A stretch of 64,000 nucleotides of DNA, from contig WOFQ01000015.1 of the NCBI GenBank assembly GCA_012184525.1, positions 62,001 through 126,000 on the forward strand, written 5' to 3'. Positions 1 through 10,253 of this stretch are shown piece by piece (the stretch's first letter is position 1; every line of letters begins with the position of its first letter). A program made the position numbers and the translations under genes. Origin of the DNA: Xenoacremonium recifei. Its lineage: Eukaryota; Ascomycota; Sordariomycetes; Hypocreales; Nectriaceae. Below the pieces are notes generated by a model. It saw only the letters and a list, made by a program, of their open reading frames with translations, ran no database searches and was not told the origin of the DNA.

Positions 1-1
1 A

Positions 2-1015
2 GCCTACGAAACCCGCGCCCTTCTACCCCGCGGTGCGCCGCCCGGCCGCTGGACACTCGCGCATCCGCTCGAGCGCATCTCACACTATGCTCGCGAGTTC
101 GACTGGGTGCCGCCACGATGTCTGATCCCGCACTTCCCTGACGACCCCAAATCGCGCTTTCGCGATGAGCTGGACGAGGAAGCGGCACGGTCGACGGTGA
201 TGCGCACCACGGGCAGCTGGAAGAGCGTTAAGACGCTGGATACATTCTGGGAGATGATGGCCTTCCGACAAGAATGTTCAAGTGGTCGGATGACAGGCTT
301 CATTTGGGTTGTGTTTGATGATACCACGGAAGAGAAACCAGCTTCTGAGGCGAAAGCCTCTGTGCCGCCCGAGACGCCGAAGAAGCAGCAACGCCATATC
401 GAGATCACGCCCGCGAGCACCCCTCGTAAACTCTTCCCCTCCAAAAAGGACAGCGCCAAAGAATTGAAGACACCACAGAAGAAGAATCCCAAAAAGAAAA
501 AGTCCCTCCGCGGCGTCATTACACCACGCACGCCACGCATCAAGACCGCCCGCCACAACTACCTCCTCGACCGTCCAATCTCAACGGCCTACTACGCCTG
601 GCCAGAACGTGGACGAGGTGAGCGGATCGTGGCGGAGGATCAGTATAAACGCATCGTCGAGCTGTTGCTGCACCTAGATTTCGCGACTCTTAACAAGGCC
701 GCGGGGAGCACGCGCCGCTGGGTGAGCGAAGTGGGCATGGGAAAGCCCTGGGGATATAGCGTCAAGGGAACCCGGGAGCCTGACGTTGTGAAGGAGAATG
801 GGGAGACGGGTGTGAATAATCTGTCGGGGCTGGTGAAGAGGAAGAGGGAGTCGAATGGCCAGGAGGCCGAGCCCGCTGCTAAGGTCAACGTGCTCGGTGC
901 TGGACTGGTCAAGAAGAAGCCGAAGGATGCGGAGCCGGAGAGCATTAGCGATGCAAAAGCACCGGCTGTTAATGTGTTATCGGCAGGACTGGTCAGAAAA
1001 AAGCCCAAGGCATGA
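2..1015 (+). CDS. RTT109: Rtt109-type histone acetyltransferase, 3' part (5' end outside window)
   Basis: The frame is open from the window edge, so the N-terminal part, including most of the acetyltransferase fold, lies upstream. The visible 337 residues hold conserved Rtt109 blocks: FWEMMAFRQECSSGR near nt 245-290, YYAWPERGRGE near nt 590-620 and LLLHLDFATLNKAAGSTRRW near nt 665-722. In the family Rtt109 acetylates histone H3 K56 (and K9/K27) on new histones together with Asf1 and Vps75 chaperones in the nucleus. A lysine-rich low-complexity loop (nt 420-545) separates the blocks. The tail carries three related segments, each an N-x-L-(x)-G-L-V core followed by K/R residues (nt about 815-845, 883-920 and 967-1010), probably nuclear-localisation or chaperone-contact sequence. 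No intron is visible in this part. Identification is firm; the start is not in the window. Confidence 0.9.
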   Translation, partial: AYETRALLPRGAPPGRWTLAHPLERISHYAREFDWVPPRCLIPHFPDDPKSRFRDELDEEAARSTVMRTTGSWKSVKTLDTFWEMMAFRQECSSGRMTGFIWVVFDDTTEEKPASEAKASVPPETPKKQQRHIEITPASTPRKLFPSKKDSAKELKTPQKKNPKKKKSLRGVITPRTPRIKTARHNYLLDRPISTAYYAWPERGRGERIVAEDQYKRIVELLLHLDFATLNKAAGSTRRWVSEVGMGKPWGYSVKGTREPDVVKENGETGVNNLSGLVKRKRESNGQEAEPAAKVNVLGAGLVKKKPKDAEPESISDAKAPAVNVLSAGLVRKKPKA

Positions 1016-1407
1016 AGGAGGCTTGGGTGGTTGGTATAGTTGCTTGTAGGATATGCATTGGCGGATGGCGTTTATATAGCCCAGGGTGAAGAGGGTATGG
1101 CAAGGGTTGGGAATTGTGTGGACTGGATACCATGAACTGGTAAGGGTAATACCAATTGGCGGAGGATAAACTTCCCGCCCTCTATATAGAAAAAAAGGCT
1201 ATTTGTACTCCGTATAAGCTAAGGTGACGGACCGGAGCCTTGTGATATCATCATTTCACTGTCAACCAGAGTACTAAAAGAACTTCCAACAAAACACATT
1301 CGCTCTTTCATTGCTCATTCTATTGCTATGTTCGTTTCCTTTTCCTTCGTTGCCACTCATACAAGCACCCCAAAACGCCAGACGCATCACTCACTTGCAT
1401 ACAACTC
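1016..1407. other. Intergenic, tail to tail
   Basis: This stretch holds the 3' untranslated regions of RTT109 and of the dehydrogenase on the other strand. I see no reading frame worth calling and no repeat. Confidence 0.6.
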
Positions 1408-2646
1408 TCATCTCCGCTTCACGAACTCCATGTTCACCGGTGTAATAGGCTCGCCACCACTCAACACCGCCATGATATTTCGCATGCTCAGCTCTTCAAA
1501 GCCCATGTGCGTCTCCACGGTGCCTCCCGCGTTATGGCACGTCAGCATTGCTCTGCCTTTAAGCGCCATGGCACGCAGACCCTCGTGCACACTCGGCTCA
1601 TCAGCATGGACGTCAAGCGCGACGGCCGACAGCTGATTGGTGTCTAGAGCGCATGCGAGAGCAGCTTCATCAACGATGCTGCCTCGCGCGATGTTGACGA
1701 AGCGTGCGCCGTGGCGAAATTGAGGGAGTGTGGTGCTGTTGATAAGTGTACCATCGCCAGCGGGGGTACAGAGCACAACACAGTCCGCAGCGCCTAAAAG
1801 GCTCTCAAGAGAGCCATGGTGAACAGCAGCGAGAGGCGCAGTAATACGGGCAGGCTTGGGAAGCACGTCATAGTAGTGAATCTCCATCCCGAAGCCGTGG
1901 TGACACCGCGAGGCGATGTGCTGGCCGATGTTACCAAACCCGATGAGGCCAAGGGCTTGGCCACGGAGGTTATGCGCCTGAGCAGTGGCCTTTCCATGGC
2001 AGGCCTCAAATGCGGCGGTGTCGCCGGAGTTGGCGGCTGAGATGCACCAGGGAATCTGGCGGAATGTCGAAATGATCATGGCTACGGCAAAGTCAGCGAC
2101 TGCTTCGGCGGCTGCCAGGCCAGAATTGCAGTAGATAATGCCTTTGAAGAACAGAGTCAGTATTTCCTTGTTATCTTATTGTGCAGTGGAATACAACTCA
2201 CCTTTCTCGCCCAACAGCTTTGTGTCAGCCCAATCAAAGCCTGCGCCCGCACTGGCAAACACCTTCACCGACTCGGGTAGCAAGTCGATCAGCTCGCCAT
2301 CCCACTGTCCCATCTCCCCGCCGGTATTCCAAAATGGACGGAAGATGGCATCAAAATCGCCCCATCGCTTCTCCTTGAGGGCCTTGATGAACTCAGGTCG
2401 TTGCCGCTCCTCGGCAGAAGGGCGGATGACCTCAAATTGGCTGCTGAAGACGGCATAAACACTGGGGTGGTACTTGATGGGATCGCCGATATGGAGCACG
2501 CGAGGTCTCGAGGCGGAGGATGTTGGTGCGGAGAGCTTGGTTGGAGATAGGGGAGAGGCGGGGTGAGAGATGGCGGGGACGGGAGGCACAGGGGAAGTTG
2601 CGCGGGGAGTCGAGGCGGGAACAGGAGTATTTGTTGGTTCTGCCAT
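1408..2646 (-). CDS. D-isomer-specific 2-hydroxyacid dehydrogenase (glyoxylate/hydroxypyruvate reductase type)
   Basis: Two exons, 2646-2202 and 2141-1408, joined across a 60-nt GT-AG intron, give 392 residues. The family reduces 2-keto acids to D-2-hydroxy acids with NAD(P)H; the substrate cannot be told from sequence. The NAD(P)-binding Rossmann motif GLIGFGNIG is near residue 213. The catalytic Arg is in NIARGSIVDE, the Glu in DVHADEP and the His in TCHNAGG, so the active site looks complete. The first 48 or so residues are Pro/Ser/Ala-rich and precede the substrate-binding domain, which starts near RPRVLHIGDP. That makes the protein somewhat longer than the usual 320-350 residues, and no targeting signal is obvious. 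It lies tail to tail with RTT109. Confidence 0.9.
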
Positions 2647-3254
2647 GGTAGATCAAGCAAGGCGGGATAGAAGGGGGTGGTTGCTGTTGAAGCCGGAGGT
2701 GGGTAAGGAAGAGGTGTTGTCGAAGGAGAGGTGAGGTTGGGTTATCGTCGGTGAAGCAAACAAGAGTCTCATCAGCCTCAAAACCTCCACAACTATCAAT
2801 CAGCTCCGCTTCCTTCAGCTGCGGTGGAGCAGATGCCAGCTCACTGTGCTTCTCAGCCAGCCTCTCATTCATTCAGCTGTAGAATCGTGAGCTTTTTAAA
2901 CAGCGAACCCCCACATCCCCAGAGTTACTCCGTACATAATAACACGGAGTGCAGTGGAATAATTTGGGGGTGTCTTGTGCCCCCGGGCCGGTTTTGCTTT
3001 CTTTGCTTTTTCCAGTTGGGAAATGCGCGCGCCACTGTCGCCTGACTGCAGCGTCAGCCGAGATCAGCCGCGATAGAGCGGTCTGGGTGTGGGCGATTAC
3101 TTATCTAGTCATGTTACATAGAGAATTCTTCAAAGTTATAATTAAATTAGATTTATATATTCTATTTAATAACGGTGATAATGAATACTAGATTAAGTTG
3201 ACGCTGCTTTATCTAGATGTCCAAGTACAAAATACATTTATTTCTATATACCTT
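2647..3254. other. Intergenic, dehydrogenase promoter plus AT-rich block
   Basis: The left half is the promoter and leader of the dehydrogenase. From about 3110 to 3250 the sequence becomes strongly AT-rich with no open frame. It may be the 3' flank of the monooxygenase or decayed, RIP-like repeat DNA. I see no identifiable element. Confidence 0.5.
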
Positions 3255-5380
3255 CTAGATCAGCAATCGTGTGCATTCGGCCTCTCCATTTGTTCCTGTC
3301 ACATCTTTTTGCGCCACCTTTGGGATGTCAACAAGGTCTAGGTAACCAGTCGTCAACGTATTTTCCATCTGAGATACCGTGAGTCCGTTGCCCATCCACG
3401 CCAAGTCCTCATCATCCAACGATTCATAGTCAAAGTCCTCCCAGCGGGGATGAGCTAAGGCAACCCGCTGATGAACTGCTGATCCTGGCCAGTAGCCAAC
3501 AACACGTCCGGCTGGTGATCGTTTTGCCCAGTTCGAGCACTGGGACATATTAGTGAGGGCACGCATGGAACTGGGACGGGTAGTACATACCGTGTACGAG
3601 AATGTAGTCTTTGCAAAATATTTATCGGTTTGCTTCATAAAGGCGTCAATGGCTCGCGGCCTGTGTGCACAAGGTTAGCCGACATGCATGGCATTGCCGT
3701 TTATATCTGTACTCACTTTACTACCATGGTCTTAAGGTTCTCTCTTTGCAGTTTCTGAATGCATTTGATGATGTACTCCGCTGCGCACTCGCTCATTTGA
3801 ATCGTTGATCCAGCCCCAGGTGCTCCGTTGGGTCCGACGAAGAGAAAGAAATTAGGCATCCTAGGTGGGCAAATAGACATATAGGCAACAGGCTCTTCCT
3901 CCCAAATTTTGTCAAGTGATACACCAGCTATTCCATAAATTGGATTATCGTGTAAAGATAAGGAACTGTAGTTAGTGAGATGCGGTTACTTGTATATCAT
4001 ATGGCTTAATTCACTTACGTGTCGAAGCCTGTAGCGCAAATAATTGCGTCTGTCTCCCGGAAAACTCCATCTGAATCGACAATTCCATTTTCCAAAACCT
4101 TACCTATCCCTTTTGGAATGAAGTTGAGGTTGTCTTCAACCAGCGCCTCAAGATAACGAGGGCCTGGGGAGATTCGTCGACACAGTGGAGGGTAATCAGG
4201 ACGCAGACTCTTCCAGATCTCTGGCTTCTTTGCCAATCTACGTATCATAGACTCTTCGGTATCCTTCGAAAAAGAGGCGTTCAGTGCTGATCCTTTCCAG
4301 TGAACGAGTTGGGCACGGTTGACAAAGTTCTCAATTTGGTGCCTATACTTCCGATAGCTTTCTGGGGTTTGCGCCCATTCGGCCTTCTCTTCCGGCGTAT
4401 GCTCAACTTCAATGGCCATTAGTTGACTTTTCTCTCAATTTAGACGTTACTTCAAACTTACAGTTGTGTACATCAGTATTTACCTTGCGAGGATCGGCGG
4501 CAACGAACCCTGCAGGAGAGATCCATGCCTGGCCACGAACGTAGTGATCCATATACTTTACGTCTGGTAGCATGGATGGAACTATTTGAACAGCGCTTGA
4601 GCCGGAGCCAATGACTGACACCCTCTTATTCTTATAGTCAAACGACTCGTCCCATGCTGCGGAATGCATCACAGGACCCTGGAAATCATGCAGCCCAGGA
4701 ATTTCGGGCCACTTCCACTTGTTCAGATTCCCAGTAGCCTTGATTAGAATATCGGCATAGTCATTGAACTCCTGCCCATTTATTAGATTTAGGCAGTTAG
4801 AGGCAGCATACTAGAATCGCACTTACAGTGTTGGTTTGCATATCGAGGATGGTCACCTCCCATTTGTTCTCGTTTTCTAGCCAAGTAGCTTTCTTGAAGA
4901 CATGCTTAAAGCGAACATATTTCAGAACGTCAAATGCTTCAGCAACTTTGCGAAAGTATCGATGGATTTCTTGCCCTGGTGCGAAAAAGGATGACCAGTT
5001 GGCGTTACTTGCAAAGGTGAATTGGAATGCGTGAGAGGGAACATCTGAGGCCGCAGAGTTAGTTCGGCAACCTCAATTTATATCAAATCATTATAAGAAG
5101 TTGATAAACTTGCCGCAAGTCACTCCAGGGTATCTTTTCGTCATTTATAAGCACATTGTCTAGGCTTTCGCTCCCAAGTCAAGGCAACTTACTTGTTTTC
5201 ATACCAGACCCCTCCAACATCATCATTTTTCTCGTAAATGACCAGGTCAAGATTTTCGATTCTCTGAGGCAAACGTACGCCACAAATAATGCCGGACATG
5301 CCAGCACCTATGCAAATGGCCTTGAGGGGCCGTCCCATGTCAATGGGCACATCCTGCGGGGTGTAATCTATGGAACCCAT
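3255..5380 (-). CDS. FAD/NADPH monooxygenase of the Baeyer-Villiger (StcW-like) group
   Basis: Eight exons (5380-5193, 5133-5114, 5044-4827, 4771-4462, 4406-4019, 3965-3717, 3660-3591, 3539-3255) join in frame to 575 residues. The FAD-binding motif IGAGMSG is at residues 24-30, followed by VGGVWY. The Baeyer-Villiger fingerprint F-x-G-x3-H-x3-W is FQGPVMHSAAW at 172-182, and the NADPH Rossmann motif is VIGSGSSAVQ. The family inserts oxygen next to a ketone or oxidises N/S atoms in the cytosol; the substrate is unknown. Exon 2 is only 20 nt, and the intron after it (5113-5045) starts with GCAAGT, a GC-AG intron. The 51-nt intron 3590-3540 is stop-free and a multiple of three. The gene is head to head with a permease across a 702-bp promoter carrying three TCGG-N6-CCGA sites. 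Confidence 0.9.
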
Positions 5381-5579
5381 GCTTGCTAACTTGAATTCTT
5401 GGACCTTGAGCTTTATCTCAATAAAGCTTGTTGAAAAGATAGCTTATGATGTCCTTTGTGAAAGTTCCGATGAATCGGCTTTATTAATAACTGGCGGTTG
5501 GTTATTAGACCCGATGTTTACCGAACTGAATGGTATCTCTTATCTAGGGAGGCGTGGGGTCCAACTCGAAGTTTACATC

Positions 5580-5593
5580 TCGGACCAGACCGA
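5580..5593. promoter_or_regulatory. TCGG-N6-CCGA palindrome, site 1
   Basis: TCGG-ACCAGA-CCGA, extended to CTCGG/CCGAG. UaY of Aspergillus and Ppr1 of yeast bind this spacing class. Confidence 0.65.
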
Positions 5594-5682
5594 GGGACCG
5601 ATATCTATGCTCCACTTGAAGCCTCAGCTTTGCACATATCAGATATTCTCCGAGTTGCCGAGATCAATCCGTCCAACTATAC

Positions 5683-5696
5683 TCGGGCACCACCGA
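5683..5696. promoter_or_regulatory. TCGG-N6-CCGA palindrome, site 2
   Basis: TCGG-GCACCA-CCGA, again extended to CTCGG/CCGAG like site 1. Confidence 0.65.
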
Positions 5697-5786
5697 GAAA
5701 CACGGCAACTTTGCTAGCTCTTTGCAGCGCTGTTCCCAGGGGTAGATAAAGATAAGCACGGAACCTCATGCTTTCGGAATAGTCGC

Positions 5787-5800
5787 TCGGACTCCACCGA
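5787..5800. promoter_or_regulatory. TCGG-N6-CCGA palindrome, site 3
   Basis: TCGG-ACTCCA-CCGA, about 280 bp upstream of the permease start. Confidence 0.65.
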
Positions 5801-6082
5801 CGTATCTAAATCAACCTGCTCTCCATGTCTATCCTCCATTAGCCCGTACCTAGGCGATGAACAGAAGACACGCGATCTTAGACTAACGTCGCACGATAAA
5901 CCATTGCCATCGCAAGTACCTGACTCAGTACATTTATTTAAGTCCACCGGCTTCCCGAGTCGTCCAACAACTCGATGACTTGTTCCACACCCTGAGCCAC
6001 GAGATTCTTTGGGGCTCACCAACTTTTTCATCTGTGTAACTGTTGCAATACAGCATCTACCCAGACTCATACCCAGCTCAGT

Positions 6083-7983
6083 ATGGAAGTTCAAGCAAAA
6101 GATGACATGATGTTAAAAGAGCGTGCATCAGAAGCTCGACAGTCCTTGAGCACGCATCAGATGGATGAAGTACAGGTTCTGGCGTACGATGGGCCTACGA
6201 AGGCTCAGAGTCGACGTATTTTGTGGAAGACCCACGCTGTGGTGCTCATGGTCATGATGGTGGCCTCGCTGATGGCATTTTTAGACAAAGTAAGGTCTCA
6301 GATGATTCTGTTCGTTCCGTATTAACACATCAATTCACAGAATGCCATGAGCTTTGCCGCTGTGTATGGAATGACAGAGGAAACTCATCTGAAAAACCAG
6401 GAATATAGCTGGCTTGGCTCTATCTTCTATTTCGGCTATCTTGGCATGGAAGTGCCCGCACTTTGGCTTTTGATTCGACTTCCAATCGGAAAATTCCTGG
6501 GGGTTCTTCTCATCTTATGGGGAACGACTATCTGTGCCATGGCAGGATGTACTAGCTTTGCGACACTGGCTACGGCTCGATTCTTCCTTGGTGTATTCGA
6601 GGCTGCTCTATTGCCTTGCTGCATCTTGATGACATCTATATGGTACCGTCGTGAGGAACATGCGGTTGTATCAGCCCTTTACTTCAATACCTTTGCCGGA
6701 GTAGGTTTGACCCAATTGGCTTAGGTCAAATCGCTTGCTAATGAAAGCTAGATCTTTGGCGGTATCCTGGCCTATGCGATTGGACATATACATGGTAGCT
6801 TGTCATCATGGAAAGTAAGTCTACTTCTTCCCCAGAGTGCACTCGCCAGAGAATTAACGGTCATTGTTGCTAGTACCTCTTCATCATTTATGGATCCATC
6901 ACCCTGCTCCTCGGGCTTATCGTGATTCTCGTTCTTCCTGATTCACCCCAGAAAGCGTGGTTCTTCTCGGAGGAAGAGAAAAATTTGGCTGTACTGCGCA
7001 TTGCACAGAATCAGACCAACGTGGAAGATAAGAAAGTAAGTCTTCCAATATGGATATCTAGCATTACAAGTAAATTGGTTAATACTAACGACGGCGCCAG
7101 CAATGGAAATTTTCGCAGATAGTTGAATCTCTCAGAGACCCAAAATACTGGGTTTTAGCTCTCGCCATCATGGCGTTTGCCGTTACTAACGCCGGCATCA
7201 CGAACTTCAATCCCTTGATCATTTCAGGCTATGGTTTCTCTAAGACCAAAACGACGCTCATGGCATCACCTCAGGCAGCTGTTGCAATTACTGCGCAGGT
7301 TACTGCCACTTTGTTCATGCTCTATATTCCTAAAATCCGCTGCATTCTTTGGATATTCTCGACATTCCCGGCAATTGCTGGCACTGTCATGATTCACAGT
7401 GAGTTTATACGTACCACAGTTTGGACAAAACTCTGGAGACTAAGATTCGAAGCACTCAATATTGAGAAGCAACGAGCAGCATCCTTAGCAGGTGTTTACC
7501 TGATGGGCTTCTACAATGTCTCATTCGTGACCATGTTGAGTCTGCAATCCTCAAATAACTCTGGGGCAACCAAAAAATCCTTTGCTTCAATTTCCGTGGC
7601 GGTTTGGTATTGTAAGTGTTTATGAGTCCTCGTATTAAACTAAGATATGTAAATTAATAGCCTGTTTTGCAGCAATTGGCAACATTATCGGCCCACAGTT
7701 CTTCCGCACATCTCAAGCACCTTATTACTCCCTCGGTATCAGTGCCATGATGGCAGCCTTCGCAATCAACGGGGCAATGGGAATCGCTTACTTGTGAGTT
7801 AGCGCTGAAACCCCAAATTTATGACTATGCTAACATCTCGCCAGGGGTCTTTGCTTGTGGGAAAACAAGCGCCGTGATCGACTCTTTGGTAAGCCAGCAG
7901 AGTCCGCTCTTGTAGTAGGAACAGGGGGGGATCAAGATGATGCTACAGATGTAGAGAATCACGATTTCCGATATAGCTACTAG
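6083..7983 (+). CDS. MFS permease, DAL5/allantoate (anion:cation symporter) family
   Basis: Eight exons (6083-6289, 6341-6700, 6752-6814, 6874-7035, 7101-7398, 7453-7611, 7673-7793, 7845-7983) join to 502 residues. About 12 hydrophobic segments, a 45-residue charged N-terminal tail, the TM1 run ending in MAFLDK, and the ARFFLGVFEAALLPC segment are typical of fungal DAL5-type permeases. These take up organic anions such as allantoate, nicotinate, pantothenate or aromatic acids at the plasma membrane; the substrate is not predictable here. All introns are 50-65 nt with clear GT-AG borders. The gene is divergent from the Baeyer-Villiger monooxygenase and shares its TCGG-N6-CCGA promoter, so it may import the substrate or export the product of that enzyme (inference). 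Confidence 0.9.
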
Positions 7984-8527
7984 GCTCTAGACGTCTCTGC
8001 AAGAACATCAAAGGATGGATAGCTAGCGTATGAATCTATTGGAACTGGCTACTTGGTTCTCCTGCGATATACTTATAACCTGTTGGGATTCTAATGTTTT
8101 TAAGGCGCCAGTCTTGTGAAGATAAGACAGACGGATTTGGATAAGTGTGTAGTCTTGTTCAAGAGCTTTCAGCTTGTAACCCCCCAAATACACGTCCAAA
8201 AGTTGAGTGTCTTTTGAATGTAACATTTTGTAGTTTTTATTTTATTTTTATTTTTTTATTTTTTTTTTACAGATATCAAGATATCTAAATGACATGGCGA
8301 ACCAGATGTGTTCAATCTCCGGTTGAGTGTTTAGAAAAAACAGGGGCACCAAAACCGTGTCTAGTATGCAAGTCGTTCGAGAGGATCAGAGGATCCGTCA
8401 TGACAATAGCGTTGGGCGGGTCAACAATACCCCAGATACAAGTACGGAGTATGCCGAGCCGGACATGTCCTATCATGCGCAGCAACTACGGGGTAGTCTG
8501 CCGAGAATGGGGTAAATTGGTCTTTGG

Positions 8528-8541
8528 TCGGACTGGTCCGG
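8528..8541. promoter_or_regulatory. CGG-N6-CCG palindrome upstream of cupin
   Basis: TCGG-ACTGGT-CCGG: one base off the perfect TCGG-N6-CCGA form, with the CGG/CCG core intact. Confidence 0.55.
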
Positions 8542-8559
8542 CCCTACCTTGACTTTTCC

Positions 8560-8573
8560 TCGGACTCGTCCGA
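8560..8573. promoter_or_regulatory. TCGG-N6-CCGA palindrome upstream of cupin
   Basis: TCGG-ACTCGT-CCGA, about 145 bp before the cupin ATG, same class as the three sites at 5.6-5.8 kb. Confidence 0.65.
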
Positions 8574-8715
8574 TCCTACGGATTGGTCTGCTCGTATGGA
8601 GTGTGGGCACTATATCAACATTCTGCATGCTCCGCGCTGAATACTATGTCAATACTCAGTGCCCATAACATCCTAAGGTGCCATTTTATACTTATCAAGT
8701 GTGGTATCAGTCAAG

Positions 8716-9408
8716 ATGGCCGACATAAAAAAGTATTACCTCCAACCTACGAAGCTCATTCCAAACTCGCCCTATCCGCTCCTGCACTATCGAGGACTCC
8801 TCTCTACCAATTCTCAAAGCCTGGCCACCCAATTCTACGATCTCTTGACGACGAACGGATGGAGAGCACAATGGATATTCCGATATGGGAAGACCCAAAA
8901 GTCTCATTACCATTCCCTCGCTCATGAATGCATGGTAGTGCTTACCGGCCAGGCCACGATTCGGTTCGGCGTCGCAGATACGTCGGAAGATATGGACGAG
9001 AATACGTGGGGTAGCGCAAAGGAAGACGGGGGAGTTGAACTTGAAGTTCAAGCGGGGGATGTTCTTATCATTCCCGCCGGTGTTGCTCATAAGACATACA
9101 ACCCGCGCCCGGACGCCGGGTTCAAACTATTGACGCCTGGCAATGGCCATGGATTACCTTCTAGCTTTAGAGATGAGATAAAGAACATTCATCTCTCTGG
9201 GTTCACCATGATGGGCTCTTATCCCATTGAGGGTGGACCTTGGGACTTTGCTGTAGGAGGTGAGGGGGCCTTGACTTATTCTCATGTATGGTCAATACCG
9301 CCTCCGAAGTTGGATCCCATGCTTGGGAAGTCTGAAGTCGGTATTTGTACATCGTGGAAACAGCAAGTAGCAGGGTGGCCTCGTAATATGGCTAATGTAA
9401 AACTATAG
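8716..9408 (+). CDS. Single-domain cupin (YjlB-like)
   Basis: Single exon, 230 residues, starting at the first ATG of the frame. Both cupin motifs are perfect: G-x5-H-x-H-x4-E-x6-G (YGKTQKSHYH through LTG, residues 56-77) and G-x5-P-x-G-x2-H-x3-N (GDVLIIPAGVAHKTYN). The His/Glu set to bind one metal ion is therefore intact. An acidic loop lies between the motifs. The layout matches fungal YjlB-like cupins, whose substrates are largely unknown; a dioxygenase, isomerase or sugar/ketone-binding role are all possible. No signal peptide is seen, so it is likely cytosolic. The promoter carries the same palindrome class as the monooxygenase/permease pair 3 kb to the left, which suggests a common pathway. 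Confidence 0.85.
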   Translation: MADIKKYYLQPTKLIPNSPYPLLHYRGLLSTNSQSLATQFYDLLTTNGWRAQWIFRYGKTQKSHYHSLAHECMVVLTGQATIRFGVADTSEDMDENTWGSAKEDGGVELEVQAGDVLIIPAGVAHKTYNPRPDAGFKLLTPGNGHGLPSSFRDEIKNIHLSGFTMMGSYPIEGGPWDFAVGGEGALTYSHVWSIPPPKLDPMLGKSEVGICTSWKQQVAGWPRNMANVKL

Positions 9409-10253
9409 TGAAGTTGATTGAAGATTAAAGCATAAATTAAAGTTAAGATGTCTAAAAGCTTATGCTAAATTATTTTTGTATTTTTGTATCAGCCGGAGAG
9501 GCGGAGACACAACCTGCATCAGCCGCGCTGCTGTACCCAGCATCCAGCACTTCAATGATCGATTCTCAGACAATTGCACATTGCAGAGGGTTGCTTTGGA
9601 GGAGCCGCCTGGGTTCCAAGGTGGGCACCGTCTTATAGCAGCAGGGTCCCCGAGTCTGGCGCCTAAATTCTTGGGTAGCCTTAGGTTCCTAGGCTCCTGG
9701 GCCAGGAGCAACACCACAGGTATTAGACATCAAAGCTTGGTATCAACTGTAGTGGCTTTAACGCCAGAGACTGCCGTTTGAGGTTTATTATCCCCTGATA
9801 GAGGTGTTAGATCCATCGCCTTAACCCATCAAATAGTTTAATGGGTTTGTTTTGTCCGGGGTTCTTGATAACCACTTAACGTAATGTTGCGCATGATTTT
9901 AACCGCCTGTACTACCTTGTCTTATTGCATTTCTGGTAAGAGAGTGTATTTAGTCTAGCCCAAGTTCTGAAGCCTGTTTTTAACTGGCTGTTATTGTTCT
10001 TGTTCCACTGCAAAGCCTCAAAGATAAAGCAGCCAATGGCCGAACGAGCTGAAGACCGCTTCGCCTTGGCGATGGTCGGTTGAGGTGCAATTGACCACCC
10101 AGCCACCTTCGCCTCCATTCATCTCTGCTGGCAAAGGGTTCGCGGGTAATATCCTCTTTAAAACATCACAGCTGTCTTTGACTTTCTCGACATGTGTTGA
10201 ACTGCTACTTCCTCTTTTCTAGGTAGCGAAATCGCATCCGGAGCACATTCAAG
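9409..10253. other. Intergenic
   Basis: Frames at 9460-9781 overlap on both strands and show no protein-like composition. The last 150 bp are the promoter and leader of the HET gene. Nothing else is recognised. Confidence 0.5.

Larger units (their letters stand above)
5381..6082. promoter_or_regulatory. Divergent promoter of monooxygenase and permease
   Basis: This 702-bp shared upstream region has no credible gene. It contains three perfect TCGG-N6-CCGA palindromes (listed separately) and further CCGAG half-sites at about 5650-5662. The layout suggests the two genes are switched on together by one dimeric zinc-cluster activator. Confidence 0.7.
7984..8715. other. Intergenic, cupin promoter with poly-T tract
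   Basis: A T-rich run lies at 8227-8270, and two CGG-N6-CCG palindromes (separate entries) lie 140-190 bp before the cupin start. Short frames on both strands look like chance. Confidence 0.6.

Noticed and set aside
9460..9790. Paired plus/minus frames suggesting a small gene or transposon relic
   Set aside because: No domain, terminal repeat or target-site duplication could be recognised.
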